Assembly (NCBI GenBank): GCA_964036045.1
Contig: OZ038383.1
Span: forward strand, 7,456,430-7,520,429
DNA length: 64,000 nt
Source of the DNA: Eutreptiella sp. 'Long Island Sound 2002'
Taxonomy: Eukaryota > Euglenozoa > Euglenophyceae > Eutreptiales > Eutreptiaceae
Reading direction: 5' to 3'
Shown: piece by piece, positions 57,223-64,000 of the stretch
How positions within the stretch are numbered: the stretch's first letter is position 1
How the letters are laid out: every line of letters begins with the position of its first letter
The notes under the pieces: generated by a model
The model's database searches: none
The model's input: only the letters and a program-made list of their open reading frames with translations
Told to the model about the DNA's origin: nothing
Translations under genes and position numbers: made by a program

Positions 57223-58968
57223 CACATGTAGCAAAGATGCTACATACACCCCCAAGGGTGTGCCGGAGTCATCCCGCAGGAAGCGTACATTGTCGAGCTG
57301 GGTGTAGGCATGGTGCCACACACGCAGGTCCATAGTACGGTAGGAGGCTGACTGGGGTGGGTTGGCATAGATTTGGGCATGCTGCGGGGGTTTGTTAAAT
57401 AGAAACTGTACAGGCCTCTTCTCCCATTCTTCCAAGTCGTCTGTGTGGCACACCCTCTCCAACCGCTCGATGTCATGCCAAGCTGCCCAGTTTGTCTTCT
57501 CATCCTTGAGAAGGATGTAGGGCAATGCCCACTTCGTGAAATTTTGGAGGCTCGCCCCCAGGTGCAATGGTGTGACATCCCCTTTTGAGATTCGCAACTG
57601 CATTTCCAGTGTGCTGGACCTCCTGTTGCACATGATTCTCTGCCAGTCCAACAATTGATCGCTTTGGGGGGGGGGGGGGGGCAAGTCCCCAGGGGTCCCG
57701 GGCCTGTCTGTACCTCTTCCGAGGCTCCAAAGCCATTGCCCCACCACCCCCGCCTTCCCCCCCTTAAACCTATAAATTACACCTTCGTGCTGTATGGAGA
57801 GGACTGGTTGCTGGTTCAGGACCCCTGGCGGATGCAACCTCTGTACCTCCTCGCGAGGACACCCAGTTCGTTGCAGTTCGTCGGCCATCACCCGCAATCC
57901 GGCCAGCCAACCAGCAGTGAGGGGGGAGTCATCCCAGCCCGGAAAGGGGCCAAAGAGGTGGAGCTCAGACTGGGCCCTGCCGGTTAGTATGTTCGCCCGC
58001 ACCACATCCTTCATGATCCCCGGCGTCCGGGACACCAGGGAGGCAAAGACGACAGGGGCCTGCAGACCTTGGTACTAGTCCAAGGTGGCGATTGTCTACA
58101 CGCACTCGTATCGGTGATCACCATGCAGCCCCGTTACCACACACCACACACAGTGAGCAGCCATAGCATCTGTGCATAGTGTGTGGTGAAGATTGCCACT
58201 GACTTGGGGGGGTTGGAATGTGCATTGTGTGCATGCTCGAGAAAGTGCGCCACAAGCAACGCCTCATCCCTGCTGACATTCCCTTTGGAGCGCAAGTCCT
58301 CATCCATGACGAGAGAGTCCCATCCGTCTATTATATGCTGCCTGAGGAGCCATCCCATACCGCGTCCGCTAATGTTGCCAGCCCTCAAAATCTTTGCTGA
58401 CGATGCGGATGTGCTGACCTGTAGTGTAGGGGAGGAAGGGTGGTAGGAGCCCCATGCCCCCCCGGTGAATAGTCCACGCACAACCATTGCCAATGGCAAG
58501 TCCATGCAGAACTTCTAGGTTAGGACACAAGCAGTGCACCTAGTACGGTACAGAACAAGTTGCAACAGACTACTCGTGGCAAAGCGCATCGAGTTGTGGT
58601 ATTGCATTGGGGGCCCTTGGTCGATGTCCACATCGACGTTGGAAAAATGCTCCTTTTGTGGCCAGGCAATTTGGTCAGATGTTACTTTTTGGTTGTCCGA
58701 CAGAGTTGCCAAGAGAGTGATGGCACCATACGGGCGGAGTTGACCGGCATCCCCACAAAACATGCACCGTGCCCCAAAAGCAGCCAGGTGCAAACCCACT
58801 GGGATGCTGTGCCTCGAGGACTGATCCACGGAGCTGAAGGCAAACCGGGTATGTGGCCTCCCTAGGGGCCCCCCAAGCACCAACGTACCCCGCCGAGCAA
58901 CCGTCCCCGCTGCCGCAAAGATGGCACGGCAGCTATTGAGGGCACATGCAAATGTGCCATTGCAGTGC
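57223..58968 (-). CDS. UPF1/NFX1-like superfamily 1 helicase, C-terminal half
   Basis: The coding stretch starts after a CAG acceptor at about 58968 and ends at a GTGAGAG donor at 57222. In order it shows a degenerate motif II (SSVDQSS, 58829-58815), motif III (CGDAGQLRPYG, about 58754), a motif IV region with KFCMDLPLA after TAG 58515-58517, a 'SVAIFTTHYAQML' block typical of the UPF1-type RecA2 domain, motif V (YQGLQAPVVFASLV, after TAG 58075-58077) and motif VI (VRANILTGRAQSELHLFG, about 57996). A frame change, intron or indel lies between 58137 and 58100. Walker A must lie in an upstream exon not found in the window. About 240 residues after motif VI are unassigned. UPF1-like helicases unwind RNA or DNA in RNA decay and silencing. 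Motif II reads VDQ where VDE is usual. Confidence 0.6.
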
Positions 58969-58979
58969 TGATACTCAGC

Positions 58980-59470
58980 TCAGCTCTCCCCCTTGGCTCT
59001 CTCCCTCGGCTCTCCCCCTTGGATCTGCCCCTTGGCCCCCCCCCCTTGGCTCTCCACCTTGGCCGTCTCCCATGGCTCTCCCCCTTGGCTTTCCCCCTTG
59101 GCTCCCCCCCATTCGCTCTACCCCTTGGCTCTGCCCCTCGGTTATGCCTCTTGGCTGTCCCCCTTGGATCTCCCCCTTGGGTCTCCCCCCTGGCTCTCCC
59201 CCTTGCCTCTCCCCCTTGGCTCTCCCCCTTGGCTATCCCCCTTGGCTCCCCCCCTTGGCTCTGTGCCTTGGATCTCCCCCTTGGCGTTCCCCCTTGGCTG
59301 CACCCCCCTTAGCTTTACCCCTTGGCACTCCCCCTTGGCTCTCCCTCTTGACTCTCCCCCTTGGCTCTCCCCCTTGGCTCTCCCCCTCGGCTCTCCCCCT
59401 TGGTCCTCCCCCTTGGCTCTCCCCCTTGGTTGTCCCCCTTGGCTCTCCCCCTTGGCTCTCCCCCTTGATT
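58980..59470 (+). repeat. 13-bp minisatellite in the intron before the helicase exon
   Basis: About 37 TTGGCTCTCCCCC units directly abut the acceptor of the helicase exon. Confidence 0.9.
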
Positions 59471-59689
59471 TATCAAAATGTCGGGGCAAGCGGCCGTTTC
59501 TCAGGTCCTTGACGGGCCTTGCCGCTACCGCGGCTCCGTATCGTTTCATTGGTTTTGATAGATTTTGTTGTTTTTGATAAATTTGAGTTTGATATTTTTT
59601 GAAAAAATGTTGATTTTTTTCATACATTTATTTGGTTCTGTGGGATAAGTGTTGGATATATTTGATAAAAAAAGTTTGGGACAACCAAC

Positions 59690-59970
59690 GGGGCCAACCA
59701 AGGGGTGGAGCTAAGGGGGAGAGCCAAGGCGGAGAGCCAAGGTGGAGAGCCAAGGGGCAGAGCCAAGGGGGAGAGCCATGGGGGGGGGGGGGGGCAAAGG
59801 GGAGAGCCAAGGGGGAGGAGAGCCAAGGGGGAGAGCCAAGGGGGAGAGCCAACGGGGAGAGCCAAGGGGCAGAGCCAAGGGGGAGAGCCATGGGGGGGGG
59901 GGGGCAAAGGGGAGAGCCAAGGGGGAGGAGAGCCAAGGGGGAGAGCCAAGGGGGAGAGACAAGGGGGAGC
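59690..59970 (-). repeat. 13-bp minisatellite, inverted
   Basis: Units in the GGGGGAGAGCCAA orientation, with two copies of a 120-bp higher-order duplication that each include a G run (about 59778 and 59891). With 58980-59470 it forms a long inverted pair around a 220-bp AT-rich loop. Confidence 0.9.
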
Positions 59971-59974
59971 CATA

Positions 59975-60840
59975 TATTTACCACACTTTCCCATGTACAA
60001 CATGCCTACAAGCAGGGTGCAGATTTGCCGAACTACGCACCTTTTCCTGGACTCCCTGTCTCTTACTTGACTTGCTATGTTGAGAACGGGATTGCATGAG
60101 TTTGCTCTTCATCACTCTCCTAGAGCCGGTGTACCTTCGTTGTCGGACGTGGGTATTATCCCACCATCGCGTTAAGAGACCATCACCGATGACGTCGATT
60201 GTCTCACCCGTTGGATTCCTATCCTAAATTTGTATCTGAACTTGCATTCGTATATTGTGGCGGTAACTCCTCAAAACGTGGCATGCGGATGTCTACCTCC
60301 ATAGGGGTGCGGTTTGCATTAGGCGACAGCAGCTATCATTGGGTTTAAACAAGGGGTAAGCACGTAGATTGAATAGCCCCCTTTCCAAGCCCCCCCATCC
60401 CCCCACTCTATTTCCGTTTTCCACGTCCTTCGGTGGATGCTCAATTGATTGTTCCGTCACCTGTAGCTCACCGTTGGTTAGCTCTCAGTAAAGAGGCCCC
60501 ATTTCCTACTTTAACAGGTACATATTTTTGCGGCGGTGGGGGGATGCGGCTTGGATATCGAACAAAGGTGTTAACGGGCTCTCCAGAGCTACGGAGAATA
60601 GAACTAGGTTAGCTACTTGACGTAATAGGATGGTACATTTTGCCAAGCCTTACGCAACTAATGGGGATGAGACAGAGGAGCTCATTCCTTTTGCAATTCA
60701 TAGTCTTGGCCTTGCAATGTCTCGCGAAATCGCAAACGGAAAGCTTGGGCCAAGAAGACATTTCCCTCCGCAAGCTCCACGTGGCCCATGGCTGAATATT
60801 CTTGTTAAAACGAAAGGCACTTTGGTCAATTATGTGTAGG
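59975..60840 (+). repeat. direct duplication, copy 1
   Basis: Opens with TACCACACTTTCCCATGT and ends with AAAGGCACTTTGGTCAATTATG. It is repeated at 61000-62040. It includes frames such as VHFAKPYATNGDETEELIPF (60630-60840), present in both copies but with different stops. It may be a transposon or duplicated gene tail. Confidence 0.8.
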
Positions 60841-60844
60841 GCGG

Positions 60845-60990
60845 CTCCTTCTTGATCTGCTCCTCCTTAATCTGGCACAGGGCCGCCATGGCTGCTGCCG
60901 ACGCCTCAGCTGCCGATGGCATAGGTCGCGGCAGCGCGGCCAGCCGCAGGGTGGCGGTAGCGGCCGTAGAGGGCTTGGCTACCAATGGCG
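60845..60990 (-). CDS. GC-rich exon-like insert
   Basis: Between the two duplicated segments, 145 bp of markedly higher GC content encode on the minus strand an Ala-rich helix (AAEASAAAMAALCQIKEEQI) followed by KKEPP. The abrupt composition change marks it as a piece from elsewhere. Function unknown. Confidence 0.3.
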
Positions 60991-60999
60991 AACTTGGTT

Positions 61000-62040
61000 T
61001 GTATTTACCACACTTTCCCATGTGCAACATGCCTACAAGCAAGGACAAAATTTTCTAGATGTTGTATCGGTGTGCACATTTGCCAAACTACGCGCCTTTT
61101 CCTGGACTCCCGGTCTCTTAGTTGACTTGCTATGTCGACAACGGGATTGCTTGAGTTTGCTCTTTATCACTCTCCTAGAGCCGGTGTACCTTCGTTGTCG
61201 GACGTGGGTATTACCTCACAATGGCATTAAGAGACCATCCTAAGAAGGCGCCGATGACGTCGATTGTGTCCCCCGTTGGATACTTATCCCAAATTTGTAT
61301 CTAAACTTGCATTCGTAAATTGTGGCGGTAACTCCTCAACACGTGGCATGGGGATCTCTTCCTCCATAGGGTTGCAGGTTGCATTAGTCGACAGCAGCTA
61401 TCATGGGGTTTAAACAAGGGGCAAGCACGTAGAATGAGGAGCCCCCTTTCCGAGACCCCCATTCTCCCACTGTATTTCTGTTTTCCGCGTCCTTCGGTGG
61501 CTGGGACCCCCAGGGACCTGCGCGCTTCAGCACCCCCTTGAGGGGCGGTTGGGGCCGGTCGGCGGCCACCGTGCTGGCCGCGCCGGGGCTGATGCCCGGG
61601 GGCAGAGCGTCCTCCATCGCCGGCGCCGCGCGCGGCGCCGGGTAGGACTCCTGCCCTTTGCCCTTGAGACCCCGACTAGAGCTCCCAATACAGAGGTCCC
61701 GTTTCCTACCTCAACGGGTACAGATTTTTGCGGCGGCGGGGGGATGCAGCTTGGATATCGAACATAGGCGTTAACGGGCTCTCTAGAGCTACCGGGAATA
61801 GAACTAGGTTAGCTACTTGACGCAATAGGATGGTACATTTTGCCAAGCCTTACGCAACTACTGGGGATGAGACAGAGGAGCTTCGACCTCTTGCAATTGA
61901 CAGTCTTGGCCTTGCAATGTCTCGTGAAATCGCAAACGGAATGCTTGGGCCAAGAAGACAATGCCCTCCGCAAGCTCCACGCGGCCCATAGGAGAATATT
62001 CTTGTTAAAAAGAAAGGCACTTTGGTCCATTATGCGTAGG
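61000..62040 (+). repeat. direct duplication, copy 2
   Basis: Matches 59975-60840 over most of its length. A segment of about 70 bp of copy 1 (after CGTCCTTCGGTGG) is replaced by 190 bp of GC-rich sequence at 61485-61680. Confidence 0.8.
61485..61680 (-). CDS. GC-rich exon-like insert (protein phosphatase inhibitor-like?)
   Basis: On the minus strand an ATG near 61617 opens MEDALPPGISPGAAS and then RPQPPLKGVLKRAG. A short N-terminus followed by 'P-x-KG(I/V)LK' recalls protein phosphatase 1 inhibitor-2, but the match is only about seven residues. The insert's GC content is far above its surroundings, and it lies exactly where copy 2 of the duplication departs from copy 1. Confidence 0.3.
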
Positions 62041-62220
62041 GCCTCTAGGAGCCCACCATCATTAGACAAAAATATACCTTCCGTGTCATGAATGGCCGTT
62101 GGGCAGCATTTTGTCGGCATATTTCACTCAAATCGGCAATAGGTGGACTCTGCTTGGCCCGATACCCGATGCGATCAACATTAGCCTAGCGTGCAGTACT
62201 TCGTAGGTTGTGCCTCAAAA

Positions 62221-62478
62221 TCATTTGAACAAGCTACTATCCATAGGAACACCGTTGAGCCTTTTCATCCATTCCCCGTACGGTGCGACATTTGATGAAT
62301 CATTTGCTTTGGTCCACCATGCCTTCCAATCTACAAAGGATTTGAAGCATGCGGCTTCGTAAAAAATTGAAAACACAAACGTTGAACGAATGCCTCGTTT
62401 GCCATACTCTCGTATTGATAAATAGCACGATCCTAAATCGGCAAGTCTGTTAGACACGGGGGCAACTAGACATTCCAC
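62221..62478 (-). CDS. hypothetical protein fragment
   Basis: An 85-codon minus frame ending in TGA with good coding character (LADLGSCYLSIREYGKRG, FKSFVDWKAWWTKANDSS). It could be the end of a transposon or host gene. No family recognised. Confidence 0.3.
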   Translation of the reverse strand: MECLVAPVSNRLADLGSCYLSIREYGKRGIRSTFVFSIFYEAACFKSFVDWKAWWTKANDSSNVAPYGEWMKRLNGVPMDSSLFK

Positions 62479-62479
62479 C

Positions 62480-64000
62480 CGTCAGGATGCTCTTCTGAGG
62501 AAACACTCAAGGTTTGCTCTTGTGTGAGGCTTGCATGATGGCCATCTACCTGGGCAACATGATTGAACTCCTCCTCGTGCAAGCTCTGGCCGCCAGTCGT
62601 TCGCCTACAATTAAGTTGCATTGAAGCCACATTGCAACAAAAACTTCATAATGTCAAGCCGCTGGCAAACTCCGAACAAAGGACGATCCAAAAGCACACC
62701 TCTCTGGCTATGAACCTCTACACGTATCTTCAATTGGCCTCTGAGCATTAGGGTTGCTGGTAAACAAGCAGCTGATGTTCAACACCAATCACTCACATAG
62801 AAAATAACTGTGAATGAAATACCACGACAAGCTACATTGGGTGTCATTTGAGGATTCTTTCCTCCACAACAAGAGCAACCAGCTCATTATCTATGAACCG
62901 TGATGCAATGTCATCTCAATGAGTGTGCATCCAACCAAAGGGATGCCACCCCATAGCAATGTTTGCCATCCTCCATCTACATTTCATTTGCATCCTAAGC
63001 ACCATCAAATTGAGCTTCAAAGTCAGCCTCGCTTACCAATGAAAGCAAATGTGACAACTTAGAGACGGTAAAAGTAACCGTGTCCTAGACAATCGAGGCA
63101 GTCACTAAGGTGTTCCTCTGGTGGGTTATGCGAATTAATTTGATGTCTCTAGTGACGGGTGTTGGTGAAATTCAGGGATCACAAATACGTGCAAAGATGA
63201 TTGCTCAAGTCCTCGCTCCTTTGCTTCTAAATAGATCTTTAGTGGCGCCCCTCACCTCTAGCAATCCATGGCACAGTTGTTTGGTTGAGGGAATTTCAAT
63301 GTGTCGGTTACCTCAAGAGTCCAAACCATTTGGCGACATATAAAGCACTAGGGGGAATTGTCATGTATAAAGTTCCTCGCGAACGGCATTTGAAAGGGTT
63401 TTGGACGGGCCGTGCAAATGCAATGCGTGCCATGCCTCAAGAAAAAAAATTCAAATGAGCATTGCAACTCCACACTTGTGCACATATAGAATGTCTAGGA
63501 TAACTCCTTCTCAAGGGAAACGGAAAACATACAAAGACAACCCAAGCACTTTGTGTGTTGTGCATCTAGCTAGAATGGCGCTCCGCACGAAGGCAACATA
63601 CGCCAAGAGGTGACCTGCCCACAATGTGCAAACGGCAATCCACCACGTTTACTACCGAGCGGTGTGGCGGGACAATCACTTGGTAGTTCACCTCTGTGGG
63701 TGCTGCCTAGCCTGTACACCAAATTGGCAACCATCGCGGGATCCTTTGGACCACATATGCACTATAAAATATATCCCGCATCATCCTCCATCCCCTCTTG
63801 ATGATGATCATCTTTTTCCGCTCCCCGTAGGACCAGCACAGCCAAGGGCAGCCAAGGGCAAAGAAAAGGAGCCAAAAAATTAGGTGCAGAGTGCAGCCAT
63901 TTGGGTGCACACATGCAACCAAAAGATGTGATTTCGCAGCCATGCAACCATTTCGGTTCATGTATGCAGCTTATGTGCAGCAATGCAGAAAACATACAGC
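62480..64000. other. no gene recognised
   Basis: AT-rich sequence with frequent stops. The plus frame 63110-63343 (MRINLMSLVTGVGEIQGSQI) is the best candidate but has no family signal. Confidence 0.35.

Overview
The window is nuclear DNA of a eukaryote with a large, repeat-rich genome. Coding sequence lies in short spliced exons, introns are long and packed with minisatellites and homopolymer C/G runs, and transposon copies are frequent. The one host gene I recognise with some confidence is the first exon of listerin (LTN1, 10577-~11035, +).

Several of the best reading frames stay open over hundreds of codons if TAA and TAG are read as sense codons, and end only at TGA or at a GTGAG-type splice donor. 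At least twelve TAR codons sit inside otherwise convincing coding frames. I see no secure internal TGA there, though there are uncertain cases at 4135-4137 and 32999-33001. This suggests a code with TAR = Gln, as known from ulvophycean green algae (Dasycladales, Cladophorales, Trentepohliales), ciliates, diplomonads and oxymonads. Genome style makes an ulvophyte-like alga the most natural guess, but only a guess. The main alternative is decay of these genes by C-to-T mutation.

Layout. 0-10 kb: gene-poor, with two copies (808-1354, 5895-6893) of a PIF/Harbinger-like transposon with GGGGG termini and 3-bp target duplications, a tRNA-like relic between GGGGTGA arrays, a fold-back repeat (6.9-7.45 kb) and a TA-flanked MITE (9717-10199). 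10.5-14.9 kb: listerin exon and an unidentified plus-strand coding region with several TAR codons. 14.9-23.3 kb: satellites (54-bp, 12-bp and 213-bp units) broken by transposon remnants. 23.6-30 kb: transposase fragment, several unassigned minus-strand exons, a duplicated 210-bp segment and an isolated GC-rich coding fragment. 30.4-33.9 kb: a broken minus-strand polyprotein-like region resembling a picorna-like virus capsid precursor. 36.6-37.8 kb: RNase H-like retroelement remnant. 44.3-59.5 kb: minus-strand exons of a UPF1-like SF1 helicase and of an OTU-like protein, possibly one very large gene, with introns made of 13-bp and 21-bp minisatellites. A complete DNA transposon of unfamiliar type (50170-52938; 25-bp inverted ends, 5-bp duplication, one transposase ORF, long internal palindromes) is inserted in one such array. 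59.9-62.0 kb: an ~0.9-1 kb direct duplication with GC-rich exon-like inserts.

Most long open frames in the satellite arrays are by-products of repeat periodicity and were not annotated as genes.
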